A stretch of DNA of 64,000 nt from assembly GCA_963978545.1 (NCBI GenBank), contig OZ021727.1, positions 45,483,385 through 45,547,384 of the forward strand, read 5' to 3'. Below the pieces are notes generated by a model. The model worked only from the letters and a program-made list of their open reading frames with translations, did no database searches and was not told where the DNA came from. The DNA is from Linyphia triangularis. Taxonomy: Eukaryota; Arthropoda; Arachnida; Araneae; Linyphiidae. The first letter of the stretch is position 1. The number at the start of each line of letters is the position of its first letter. The position numbers were made by a program, and so were the translations under genes. Shown here one piece after another: positions 10,540-22,129 of this stretch.

Positions 10540-11030
10540 CCGCGAACCCAAACCTGTAATTTCACACCACCACATCCTTTAGAAGAAAAAAAAAGGGCAA
10601 GTTTACATCCCTAGGGCTGCGAATCCCTTTCGGCTCCTTTTCATTTGCTTGTTTTATGGACTTGAAAGAGGAGAAATGAAATAAAAAAAGAGGAATATCA
10701 CACAAAGAGGGGTGAAAACAAATAAAAAAGCGGCCTGGCACGTTGCGAGTGCTGGCGAGATTTTTATGGATTTGCTTAAAAGTAGAAAAGGTACTTTGGC
10801 CCGGAAAGCAGCCGAGCTTAACAACCAATCGGCTTTGAGAACGGACCGAGTGTGAAATGTGTGAAGCTGCACTTTATGTCTCCACACTCAATTTCCCCTG
10901 GCAGCTGTTTCAAGAAATACACCTCCCCGACTTCATGATTTTATGAGACTTTTCCTCCTGATCCATCCGGCACAGACCTGGGTTTGGCGACAAATCGATG
11001 GATTTGGCTCTTTTATCTGACAAGTATATA
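10540..11030. other. GC-richer island, candidate cis-regulatory element
   Basis: About 490 bp of raised G+C. Contains TTTTATGG (10648, 10762) and TGATTTTATGAG (about 10936), resembling posterior Hox or Hox-Exd sites, ATCGATGGATTTGG, and TTGGCGA at 10984. The two overlapping minus-strand frames (10562-10828, 10654-10887) show no known domain. Confidence 0.3.
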
Positions 11031-13657
11031 GGTTCTTAATTGAGTATTATGTTCTTTTTAAATGTCGATTAATTTTCCTAAAGAGACTTGTTTGATAAAA
11101 AAAAATCTGTCAAATTTATAAAGAAATATGTGAAGAACAGCTAAGTTGAAAAGAGAGTTGTCACTCATATACTGAGGATTTTTTCTCCTACCATAAACGC
11201 AATGATCACTGTAGTTTAAACTGTAAACAAATAATGAAATCTAGAACACTAACTAATAGAGGTAGTATTGGATTAAACTTTTGCACTACCAATTAGTTAA
11301 ATCTTACATATTAGTCTGAGAATTAAATATAATAAACCATTGAGCATCGATGACCCTTTATGGTCAAGAAATAAACTTGAAAATATAACGTATGTCTAAG
11401 TCTTCAAAGGTTCTCATCACACTGAAAGATTTCTTTATCAAACCTCAAATTATTTATAATAATTGCCTATTGCTCGAGAATGTGGGAAAACGTTTTCCCC
11501 AATTTACTAAGTAATGACATTTTGGTACTTACGTTTAATATTTGTCAGTGAAATGTGTATTAAAATGCTTAAGTGAAGCAACTATGCTGTATAATGATAA
11601 GATTGATAAAAAATAACTATAAAAAAAGCATAGAATCGAAAGTGTTAATTCACTTCTGACGGACCACCACTAGTCGATAGCTTTTTATCTTAATTACACT
11701 TCTAAAAAACAACACTCAGTTTTCTTCTGTAATCCTTCTATATCAGAAGGAGAAGGTTTTTTGAAAGACTTTTTAACTCACTATGTCAACCAGAACAGCA
11801 AAAGAGAACACATAAAAGCTTATTTTAAATGCCACTTGCAAATTATAAACTTTTGTAATTATGACAACGAAAATTAAACCAAACGATAATTAATGAGAAT
11901 TTGAATCATGACGTGGCGTAAACAGAAAGAATAAAATCTTACAGTATCATCGATAAAAATTATTTATTGTAAAAATATTGATTGATCTATCTTTCAAAAA
12001 GCGAAAAATAAAACCATTTTAGATTAATATCATTAACATCTCGAGAGTACAATTCAAATTAAATAAGTAAGAATTAATTGCTTTAATTATCGTAAATGCT
12101 TATGTAATTACCATGATCTTAGAAAGGTAAATACATTTGTTAAAAATCTTTTGTTTGCTGATGCATAATTTTAATATGATTGTGTACTAACAAAACCAAA
12201 TTTAACATGGAATTGTTTTTTTTCATTTGGCTTTGACATTGGCGGCTTATATGAAAAGTAACCCTAAGTAATAAAACAAAAGAAATGATCCAGTCAAAAC
12301 ACAAGAAGAATTGGAAAATCTGCCTTAGAGGAATAAGTACTCAGATTTCAGTAATCAATGAGAATTGTTGCTTCAACTGCAGCAGCAACTTTTACTGCCG
12401 AAGTAGTAAAGTCGCAAATTTCCGTGTAACAACGATATTACAAGCTAAGAGGGAAAAGGAGGGAAATGTATAAATTTTTTTATATCCATTCATCTCCACT
12501 AAAATATAGAGATCAGAGTATAACAAAAAAACATTTGTTATGTTTAAATTTTTTTTGTAACTTGTAGAACTTGATTCAACTAGTTTCCACAATTTTTTGC
12601 TAGGGTGATTTTGTTTTATTCCAAAATTGGATGTATTTGTAAGTCTTGTAGGCAGCCTTTCACCAAGTTTGGGTGAAAATAAAAATATATAGTGACAAAA
12701 GAAGAAATATAAACTATAAAAATAGGTAGTATTCTCACAATTTTTTTACTGAATTTATTATCAGAAATAAAATCTTGAAATCGAGTAACTTTAAAAGAAA
12801 ACATATTTTAGTGTAAATTTAATATTTTTTTTATTAATAAACCAATATATTTTTCAAAGACTTCTGGAATAGATTTTTTTTTTACATGCAGACATTTTAA
12901 ATTTTTTTATTATTATTTAGTTTAATTAATTTTTTACAAATATTCCTCAATAAATTCTTCTTAATAAATATATGTAAGCTGAAACTTAATTTTTTCTGAT
13001 TAATTAATTGCATATGGTGTTTTTTTTTATTATTATTATTATTTTTTTTTTTTTATGTATAATAAAGAACGCAACTAATTTTAATATTGCTCAAATATTT
13101 TTATTTTGTTAAAAAAAAACATAATTTTCAAACAACATTAAACATAAATAATCCATTTATACCAAAATAACATAAATATCTAGAAAAATCACCAAGTGTA
13201 TTTGGTATCAGTTTATATAAATATAAGTTGCAAATAGCAATTCGCATATCTGTATTTTAAATAGATGTAAGATATCTGTATTTTAAGCTACCGATTGTGT
13301 GTTTTTTCCTAAGATTATTAAATACTGCCTTTAATTATTAAATATCCTTGATGGGCCATCGATTCTCTTTTCTATTAAACATTTAAAATAACCTATGTTT
13401 ACTTATTATGAATTATTATTCAGAACAGTCTGATATGGAAATTTTTTTCTCTAACAACCCTCATCTCTTTTTATTTTAATAAATTAGTCGAACAAAGAAT
13501 AAAGCAAGCTTTTTGTAGTTTGGCAGTTTTTGTTACACTTTTAAGTAATCTAATTCGAGTATAATTATCTTGAGTTTATTGAGGTAGCCAATTTTCGAAA
13601 TAAAGAAAAAATTGCACTTCTGAAAAATGTCATAGAGTGAGGCTAATGGAATCCACA
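11031..13657. other. AT-rich non-coding stretch
   Basis: No gene or repeat family recognised over 2.6 kb. Small hairpin CCTTCTATATCAGAAGG near 11736. From 12820 to 13140 the sequence degenerates into T- and A-rich low complexity with TTATTATTATTATT at 13028. Short frames at 12285-12473, 12392-12592 and 12616-12804 look random. Confidence 0.5.
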
Positions 13658-13895
13658 ATTGAGAACTAGATATAGAAAACGACCTAAGTCCAAAAAAAGA
13701 AAAATTTTCAGGAGAGCCGAAAACTAAAAAACATTCGCATTGGTACTTAGGGCTATGACTAAGTATCAGATTGAATTTGAACTATTTCTACTGGAGCTCC
13801 AGTTTGTTTAGCTTGGTCCTAAGGAAATTTTTCCGTAAAAAAAGATTTTCGATTTTTTTTGGTACTTAGGTCGTTTTCCATTTCTAGTCCTCAAT
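13658..13895. mobile_element. Miniature inverted-repeat element (238 bp)
   Basis: The left end ATTGAGAACTAGATATAGAA, continuing AACGACCTAAGT, is matched inversely by the right end (ACTTAGGTCGTTTTCC, then ATTTCTAGTCCTCAAT), about 30 bp with three or so mismatches. The centre holds the imperfect palindrome ACTTAGGGCTATGACTAAGT (about 13745). No coding capacity. The target duplication is not clear, so the superfamily is unassigned. Confidence 0.7.
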
Positions 13896-13928
13896 GGACG
13901 ATATTTTATATAGAATGACAATATATTT

Positions 13929-14399
13929 AAAAAAAAAAAAAAAAAAAATACTTCCTTTGAAATGTTTTATGAGCTAAATGCCCAACATTGATTTTTTTTT
14001 TTTTAAATGTAAACTCCGATGTACATATCATTCTTGATTCTATCTCAATTCGTTTGATTGATCAATATATATATCGCTAATTTAAAAGTGATCACTGACA
14101 GTTTTCTAAATTATAATTAATAGTTCATTTTCCATGCTCGTACATATGTCCCTAAACACATACTTAATCTAAACTATCACTCAATTTTTTTTTTTAATAC
14201 ACGTAATTATTTTTAACCCGGAAACGTTTTGTTTTTTCCCCTTCTTTTTCTATCTCAATGAAGAGAATTATCACCATTGTATCATCACATCATATCAGAA
14301 ATAACCAGCACCCGATAGACGTTTATTATTCTCAAGGGTGACGACGAAAAATTCCTTTTTCAGCATCATCCCACTCCATCACCATCACCGCTTCCCAAA
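13929..14399. other. AT-rich non-coding, begins with A20 run
   Basis: Opens with an A-run of about 20 (13929-13948). Nothing else recognised. Confidence 0.45.
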
Positions 14400-14850
14400 C
14401 TCATCCCAAACACGAAATGAAGACAAATCGCCTGTCTCCAGCCTTTATTAACGACGGCCCAAAATGATTTCTAGGCGCATCCGTTTTAAGCATCCCGGCC
14501 AAAAGACGACGCCGGCCGTATTTGTACCCGATTATTAGCCGTCTCATTACATGAAAGATTAATGCTGGAGGACCTGACAGGGAAGCCGGGATAATTGTAT
14601 GCATATCGCTTATTATGGATAGCGATAATTATTTTAACGATTGCTTATTCCGGGAACAGACGCCCGAACTTTTCCCGGGAAAATAGTCGGAGAGGTTCGC
14701 TAATCGATTTGGATGCGCGTTAAGTGGTCTGTCGTTTTGGGAACCTAATCCGGCTGATTTGTACGTCTCCGGTTAACGAAGTCGCGACTGCCACTTGTCG
14801 AAAGGTTAACTGCGTGACAGGTGAGAAATGGGTGAGGTTCTCCGTGTACT
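14400..14850. other. GC-richer island, candidate cis-regulatory element
   Basis: One of the strongest islands. Contains ATGCATAT followed by a 7-bp stem TATCGCT (14604-14610) / AGCGATA (14621-14627) whose loop is TATTATGGAT; GCGATAATTATT shared with 6772-6783; CCCGATTATTAGCC; and TGACAGGTGAG, a Meis/E-box-like string that also appears as TGACAGGTGTC at about 59067. The minus-strand frame at 14401-14604 is unremarkable. Confidence 0.35.
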
Positions 14851-15714
14851 ATCGATTTGGATTGGGATATTAACAATAGAAAATGGAAACTTTGTTCTGT
14901 AGCTTGTTTCTAAGTCAATTAATCTAACCTAACAAGAGATGGTCTTAGTATGGATAGGATTAGAAAGAAGGTGAAAATCTTTCACTAGATGTGTACTTGG
15001 GGAAAATCATATTGGTATGTAGTATGCGAGGTAACCAAGGAATTTAACACCTGGTAACATAAAAAATAAATTGAAATATTTTTCCAATGTTGTGTTATAT
15101 AGTAGCTAAAGTATGGTAAAATTATAAGCAATGTTACTTTTATAAACAAACGTACCAAAGGATATTTTAATTTTATTGTTAAACTTGATACTAAGTTAAA
15201 GATGGCAATTAATGTTAAGAATCAATTTCTAGAAATTTTATGCCTTCATAACTGAACAAAATGATAATTTCTTGGGATTTGGATTACTTTTTGTCAACGG
15301 ATGAAAATTCCAACGATGAAATGCAGCGACCATACCAGTCAGTCGATGAAATGTAAACTTTAAAAATGTGGAATTATCATCATCCAGACTGATTTCGAAC
15401 ACACTAAAATAGTAAGTTATTCATTGAAAAATTCATTCAGAGTGTTTATGCATTTTTCTTTTCAGCGAAATTAAATGCAAATCCACAAAAAAAGAGAAAG
15501 AAAGAAAAAAAAAAACAATGGCTTTATGTCAAAATCTATTTGTTAGTAATTCGAATAAATGTGTGTTATGATTCTTTTTTTTAATTTTTTATAGCTGTTT
15601 TTAAACACTATAAATAAAACATACTAAAAAGTGTTTTTCCAAATAATTCATATTTAAATGTTTCTTGAAAATAAAAGGAATGACACATAAGTATTTGGTA
15701 TTTCTTCTTGTCAG
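14851..15714. other. AT-rich non-coding stretch
   Basis: Nothing recognised apart from a purine-rich A/G run at about 15488-15516. Confidence 0.45.
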
Positions 15715-16082
15715 ACCTGGACACTTGTTTGCTTCTGCATACACAATCAATTTAACTCGTTCCTTCACCTGAGCTTCGCAAACATTATACTTTTTAAAGT
15801 CCTTCTAACACCTATGCTTATTTGTACTAAATTTCAGAGTTGGCACTCGTTGGTAGTGGGACTGTTCCTCGTTTGTTATATTTCTCGTTCTGAACGTTTC
15901 GACTTCTTAAATTTTTAGCTATGGTTGCCCTTAGAACCATATTTCAGAGTTGTAACTATATTGAAAGTGGGACATTGGGGTATTACTTGTTTGGATTGTT
16001 TAGGTCACTAATTGACCCTTTACAACCACTTAATCGAGATCGGCCCTTGTTGTCATTTGTACCAAATTTCAGAAACTCGTTT

Positions 16083-16143
16083 GGAAATGTAGGATATTCC
16101 TCAAAAATGTAGGATATTCCTCAAAAATGTAGGATATTCCTCA
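16083..16143 (+). repeat. 20-bp tandem repeat, 3 copies
   Basis: AAAATGTAGGATATTCCTCA is present three times in a row, immediately left of the mariner terminal repeat, nested in the tandem-body element. Confidence 0.9.
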
Positions 16144-17007
16144 TTCAATAAATACGAGAACTGATCCCCCCCCCCCCCAAATTAAGGGTAGATATTATCC
16201 CCTTCAAAATACACCTCATACAATGCACTTGTCCCACCTCAATTTAGATCGTTCAAAACATTCCTGAAAGTCTTCAGAAGTCAGGCTTTTCAACTGATTT
16301 GTCATTTCACGTTTTATTGTCTCCTCGTTGTCCCAGAGCAACCCCTTCATGACCTTTTTACATTTAGGGAGCCAAAAGAAGTTGCTGGGGGCTACATTTG
16401 GTGAATAGGGAGGATGATCAGTCACGGTGATTGCTTTACGGGTTAGAAACTGGCGGACAATCAGAGCTGAATGTGAAGGAGTATTGCCATGATTCAGCAA
16501 CCACCCATCATCATCACACAAATTTTTTCGCACTCGACGCACACGATCCCACAAGCACTTCAGAACCTCCATGTAGAAGGCACAATTCACTGTTTGTCCT
16601 CGAAGAAGAAATTCATAATGAATAACACAATGAATCTAAAAAAAAAAAAAAAAAAAATGTCAGCACGACTTTGCTTTTTCGTCCATTTTTTCGTTCGTGG
16701 TCCAACCTTTGCTTTTCATTCCAACAGTCTTTAACATTTCTTGAATTTCCAGAGAACTTTCCACAAGTTTCACCAGAAATTTGATGTTGACTCGTTGTTT
16801 CATCTTTTCGTCAATCTCCATCGTCGACAAGAGCATAAAACACACACCACAACAACAACAAATCCTTGTTCGTGCGGTATGCTTGCCTAGACGATTTCAT
16901 GATTACTGACTCTTCAGTGGCTCACCCGGTAACAAAGTAGCCAGTGCTCTCGCACAAATCTCAACTCAAGGCTACCTGAGAAAAATGCAGTTCGAGTATT
17001 TATTGAA
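16144..17007 (-). mobile_element. Mos-type mariner, internally deleted (864 bp)
   Basis: Terminal inverted repeats: TTCAATAAATACGAGAACTG at 16144-16163 and CAGTTCGAGTATTTATTGAA at 16988-17007, matching at 17 of 20 positions. A clean TA duplication is not visible directly outside, so the ends may extend a few bases or be mutated. The transposase remnant lies on the minus strand. A run of 13 C sits just inside the left repeat (16166-16178). Autonomous mariners are about 1.3 kb, so some 400 bp is missing. Confidence 0.85.
16180..16821 (-). pseudogene. Mariner (DD34D) transposase, dead
   Basis: Start ATG at 16821-16819 opens an N-terminal stretch (QRVNIKFLVKLVESS...EIQEMLK) typical of the first helix-turn-helix of Mos-type transposases. 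The frame then jumps to a later region, runs through a 20-base homopolymer at 16638-16657 that breaks it, and resumes as HYEFLLRGQTVNCAFYMEVL and the conserved C-terminal half. The second and third catalytic aspartates are replaced: NHGNTPSH carries Gly (codon GGC) and PPYSPNVAPSNFF carries Asn (codon AAC), still separated by the diagnostic 34 residues. The first aspartate lies in the deleted part. A late TGA (16213-16215) precedes a recognisable YFEGDN tail. It cannot encode active enzyme. Confidence 0.88.
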
Positions 17008-17411
17008 CAGACCTCGTATGTTACAAGTGTGCAAGTCGAATATACGTTTAATTCACAAAAACATGAATATATTGGAAGTGGAACATTGCGATATTCCTTA
17101 TTTTGGAAAGTGTCGACCCCTTTTCAACACTTTAAAGTTAGTTTATAGATTACTTTTTCAATGCTTGCCTTTATTGATGTTTGTCAAGATATCAGAGTTG
17201 GTACTACATTAGAAGTGGAATACATGAATATCCCGGAACGTTCGATCCTTTAAAGTTGGTAAATCGAGATAGGAATAGCTTACTGTTTCTATGTTGGTCC
17301 TTGTTGACGTTTGTATCAATTTTCAGAGTGACTATTTGGTAAGAGGTTGAATTAGTGATGAGTGGAGTCAATGAGTGAATGAGGACTTTGCCTTTTATAA
17401 ATATAGATTTT

Positions 17412-18329
17412 ATCATCCGATGACAACAGCGGGACGCAATAGTAAATTTGCACTGTCAATAATGTATAGTAAATAGTCTATCAAAATTCTTGGCTATCAG
17501 CAGGAATAAAAATGTATTTTAAATATCAAGAAATTCACTTTTAAGATTCATTCGCATCATTTGTAACTCTAGAAAATTCACATTACATAAAATATTCGCT
17601 AGAAAATTTTCGGTAACTTCAGTGTGAACTTTCACTAAAACATCCAGTTAACTTAAAAGCATTTTAAAATCAACCTTTTATTTAATGCACAAGTTTTCAG
17701 AGTAATTTTCAATTCTTCATAAAATAGCATCTCCTATCACTTTGATTAATGCAAAACTCCTCAGAAATTGATGGTGGAAACTAATCATTCGCAATTTTTT
17801 TGGACGAAAACTACTTAATCACGCCAATTTTCATTACCAAAGATTCCACAGCAAGTTTCTTTCAAAGGTAAATCGATCATGCATGGTATGTAAGCATTTC
17901 TAATTACTCAATTGCTCAACTAAATCTTCCAGAACCTATAAAATAACCAAAACAAAAGAAAATAAAACTAAACTCGTCCCTAAATGGCCCCAAAAAATTT
18001 ATGGCCAGTGTAAGACTCTTGAAAAGCCAGTCAGATTTATGGCCCTTTAAAAACGGCAAACTGGCCAATTAATTATGACCATTATCGAAGTCGTTAGTTT
18101 TGCTATCAGTAAACATTCTGTACCCAAAGAATGCTCATATGTTACAATGTTATAGCTTTTGATGGGATTTGGGGTGGACCTAAAACACTAAGAATGGGAA
18201 CGTAGGAATTAACAGAGCGAATTAAGATTTCGACGTGAAAAAAATTTATGATGCTGTTATAGGCAAGTGAGATAAAGAAGGGTGTATTTCAAGTTTAGGT
18301 TTGCTACATTTGTTCAAAATGGGTATTCT
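17412..18329. other. AT-rich non-coding stretch
   Basis: Nothing recognised; GTTAAC-type short motifs only. Confidence 0.45.
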
Positions 18330-18570
18330 AAAAGGCGTGGCACAAGTCGACGAAATTTATACATTTAATTTATCTCCATGCATAAGTAATTTATAAGACG
18401 CCATTGGCGAGCGTAATTGCCAACTGTCTTATTTTCATTCATGTTTGGCACTTACATGGACACGTTATTAATATTTATTCGCTTATTAATGGCATTATTA
18501 ACCATCAGTCATAAATAGCCGTGCAATTTTCTGTTTTTCTTATTGAATCCAATCTTGGAGTTCCCAAAGC
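18330..18570. other. Candidate cis-regulatory island
   Basis: Dense TA(A/T)TTA-type cores in a moderately GC context: CATAAGTAATTTATAAGACG, GAGCGTAATTGCC, TTATTAATATTTATTCGCTT, GGCATTATTAACC and GTCATAAATAGCC, with TTGGCGA at 18404. Composition and motif clustering resemble homeodomain-responsive enhancers. Not proven. Confidence 0.3.
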
Positions 18571-20429
18571 TGATCATTAACATTGAAAAGGTTATGTTGG
18601 AATGCGTAGCGTGACCGCGTAGTATAGGCGAAGCAAATACAAAATTAGGTTTAACTTTCAATGAATAAAAAATAGTATGTTTCTAATTGTTTCCAGTTTT
18701 TAACTTTACAAATTTAGGTTTTGTTTTGGATTTTTATCAAGTACTGCATGTTTTTGCTCAATAATTGAATCAGTGTCGTAGTTGATTTTGCTAACTAATT
18801 TTTAACTGATTGAATTTGCACACTAATCCACATTTTCATGAAATTTGACTGTTAATGTCATCTGGTCGTCAATCTAGTTAATTATAAAAATATGCTATCA
18901 TTGCAAAACAACAACATTGTTGCAAAACAATAATTCGTATGTAATTAAACACAAGAATAGCTTTCACACACATTTTTTAAAAGTTTTCATTTGAGTTTTT
19001 CTTGAAATTGATTCCCATACACTAAGGTTCCTTCCCTCCTATGTCCTTCTTTTACTATATAGTTTACATTGCAGTATTACTGCACTAAACAGTGCCAGTT
19101 AAATTATGGCCACCCACCATATATATACCTTACTATCAATAATCGTCAGTGCGGCGATCAGGAGGCATAAGTAGAGAAGGGAGAGGAAGGAGAGGTAAAG
19201 TAAACTATATAAGTTTTACCATGCAGACGTACAAAACAATAAATGGAGTATATGTTTGCATACCCCTTGAAATACTGCATTTCAAATCGTTAACCTCAAT
19301 GTAATATTATTTAAAAAATAAATGGGTGGGGTTAAGAGTCCAGTTCAATAAGGAAATATTTCAACGAGGAAAGTTTGGAAAAACCATTTCCGTTAACTAA
19401 AAAAATACATTTTGGTTGTCCATTAGACCTTTACAGAAACCCTTTAACAAATGTTTACATTTCAAGGAAATAATAGTAAACTAAAATACTGTTTTTCTTG
19501 CCAACCACATCAAGTGTTTAATATTACGGGAAATATTCTAAACAATTCCATTAATTTGTTATTTATTTCTTATTTTCATTATTGCTTTATCAATAATAAT
19601 AATAATAATTTAAAATTACAGTAATGAAAATAATAATAACAACCAAAATAAATAAATATAACTTTAATACACATTTAAAATAATAATGTCAATAAAAATA
19701 ACAGTAATAAAAATAAAAATGAAAAATTTGCAAAATAAAATACAACTTTAATTATAGTTCCAATAATAATAACTATTGCTATAAATTTTTGTATAAATAT
19801 TCATAGTTTTTGCTCAAACAAAGAAGTTCGTTGTCATATAATCAGTGTGACTAACTAACGTGTGACTCTTTCCTAACTTCCTAATTCTTTATTTAAATCG
19901 TTCGATTTTAACATTGATTAAACTTTTGACCGATTCAAGATTTCACAGATGGATAAAACTTTCCAGTTTCTATAATAGACCAACATGAAATGAAAATTTT
20001 ACGAGGCTACGACACCCCTAATAAAGGACATAAAAATCTGTTTTCAAATGCCATCGACTCTCCATCTCATTATATATGCAAAGAAAAAAAACGAATTTCA
20101 AGAAAAATGCGGAAGGCGTCTGTTGCCATCCAACGATTCATTTACATTTGCAGGTAACGAACGATAGTTAGTATGAATTTAAAAAAAAAAAAAAAACGCA
20201 ACGGTTATTATTGACTATTGCTTTCTCAGTTACTTTTACGCCAAACTAACGGATAATCACGCCAACCAGGAACTCTATCACCAAATCCGCCACAGTACCC
20301 CCCTCCCTACAAACGGGTAACTGGTATTCACCTCAGGGCGATTGTGTTGCGGTTTCGCTCCCCAATCACGTACTTTGTTAAAAATGATGGCCTAGTCGTT
20401 AGCCGCGCAGGAACTACACAACGCTGATT
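18571..20429. other. AT-rich non-coding, microsatellite-like at 19590-19760
   Basis: 19590-19760 is rich in AAT/AAAT motifs (AATAATAATAATAATAATTT and related). A 12-bp inverted pair TATATAGTTTAC/GTAAACTATATA lies at about 19055 and 19199. From about 20230 composition rises. No gene found. Confidence 0.45.
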
Positions 20430-20960
20430 CCGCCGAGATATATCACTCAGCGCTTGGCATGTTTATGTTGCCGGCCTCATCCACTGTCGCAGACATGTCT
20501 ATTGGAATTCTGGGTGGCTTACCTCCGTAATTGACAGCCCTACCTGTGGCCAAATGGAGTAAATGAGCGAGCTCTCTTGAAAAATATCGTGCCGCCAGAA
20601 ATATGAGTGCAGGGTTACTGTACCTTTTATGAATCTCCATTGTGAGTGAGGGCAGAGGTGGTTAAACCTTCTTTTTGTGTGTCTGTGTGCGGACATGACA
20701 GCGTTCGAATTGTGTTCGAAGCAGGTTCTTTTGGTGTTTCGACATGCTCACCTGCCGAGCTGGAGTGATTTTTCTTCCGAAAAGTCAAAAGAAATAGCTG
20801 GATTAATCATGGTTGGGGTAGTTCGGGATGAAAACCCGTTGAAGAGAAAATGGGTTCTTTTGCTTGCTGGTTCCTTTTGTGGTTTTGATCACGCGAGGTG
20901 TCGCTTCGTTTTTTTTTTTCTCTTTGCGTCTGCCTTTCAGAGAGGCTGATTTATGGTATT
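20430..20960. other. GC-richer island without recognised gene
   Basis: Several overlapping frames on both strands (20443-20640 minus, 20499-20696 minus, 20677-20949 plus) are expected in GC-richer DNA; none has a recognisable domain. A candidate regulatory island or an unrecognised exon. Confidence 0.25.
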
Positions 20961-21419
20961 TCACTCCGGGAATAATTGGTAGAATGAAAGGTAGGAAGTC
21001 ATAAGTTACTTTAAAAAAAAAAAAAAACTTCACTGGTAGTGTATTTTGAAGTTCATGAATGCTTCTGAAAATATACCTGAACATCACTAAGTGGCCATCA
21101 GTCTTTTATTGCCTCTTTGACAAAATGCAATGTTTTAATATTGATCCGTATGCAATATTTCCCCAAGTTCTTATTTGTTCAGTAACGCAGCTAAGTTTTA
21201 AAAAGCAATTAAAAGCTTTATATTAAAAAAATTAATTATTAAAGATTTTGCAGTTTCTACCAACAGATAGCACCACCAATTTTTTAAAATAAGAGTTTTA
21301 AAATAGACCTTTAACACAATTGCTTTTTCAAATTTTCACATCTATTATTGATGGAATATCTAATAAAATTTTTAAGTATTTTAAAGAAATATTTCGTTTG
21401 TGGTAAATTCCTAGTTCAC
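20961..21419. other. AT-rich non-coding stretch
   Basis: Poly-A run at 21013-21027. Nothing else. Confidence 0.4.
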
Positions 21420-21615
21420 GTTTATGGGTTGGCGCATTTTTGAAAAGTTGGCGACAAAGCCAGAATGTCGCCAATTCGGAATTCCAATATGAAAAATTGA
21501 GAATAGGAAGGTTGAAGCCAAAGCGCGTCAATAAAAAAAACGGGGTTGCCAAATTTAGAACTGTATCGCCTACAAAACAGCGCCAAATCGGCTTGGCGAT
21601 ATTTTAACGTCAACT
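21420..21615. other. Possible small mobile element with TTGGCGAC hairpin
   Basis: Perfect 8-bp stem TTGGCGAC (21448-21455) / GTCGCCAA (21467-21474) with an 11-base loop. GGTTGGCGCATTTTTG at the left and GATTTGGCGCTGTTTTG (reverse complement) at the right give weakly inverted ends. A third TTGGCGA copy lies at 21593. The overlapping minus-strand frames are not convincing. Confidence 0.4.
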
Positions 21616-22129
21616 AGGAATAGACCTTCAAGTGCGGAATTTCTGTACGCGTATTTCTTTTATTATTTTATTAGGAAAACAAATAAAATGATATCTTTAA
21701 TTAATCCTTCTAAACCTCTTAAAGTGATGCATCTTAAAAAAATATCGTTTGTAGACAAACTTACCTTGGAATGACACTCGAGCAACGTCGGTCCAAGCTT
21801 TAAATATTTTAACTTAAGGATACACTAAAAATAAAAATATCTGCACTATAAATACTGCTATTTCTTTCAATACCCTTACAACATGCAATGCCTTCATAAC
21901 TCTCAACTAAATAACTTAATTTTCCAACAATACAAGGAAGAATTTTCCACCTTGACTATTACATACAAAATAAATAACCTCGATAAAACTTCTCCATAAC
22001 TTCTCAACGATTTTTTTCCTGACATCATAACATGATATGTTTCAACGAAAGGAAAATGCCTCTTCCATTTATTTCTAAACTCGATTGAACTCGATAATAA
22101 ATAAACTTCCTTTTGTACACTCTTACTCG
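21616..22129. other. AT-rich non-coding stretch
   Basis: Nothing recognised. Confidence 0.4.

Larger units (their letters stand above)
15715..17411 (+). mobile_element. Repeat element with degenerate tandem body, interrupted by a mariner
   Basis: Degenerate units of 110-135 bp begin near 15836, 15945, 16065, 17056, 17190 and 17321, each with (A)TTTCAGAGTTG, then a TTGGAAGTGGAACAT-like block, an ATATTCC/ATTCCTC block and GTTTGTCAAGATAT-like text. The 3' end TTTTATAAATATAGATTTTA (17395-17411) resembles that of the 2105-3437 element. A mariner (16144-17007) splits the array. The 5' boundary is uncertain. Confidence 0.55.

Noticed and set aside
19020..19215. Inverted-repeat element around the 12-bp TATATAGTTTAC pair
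   Set aside because: Similarity does not extend beyond the 12 bp and the two flanks do not align.
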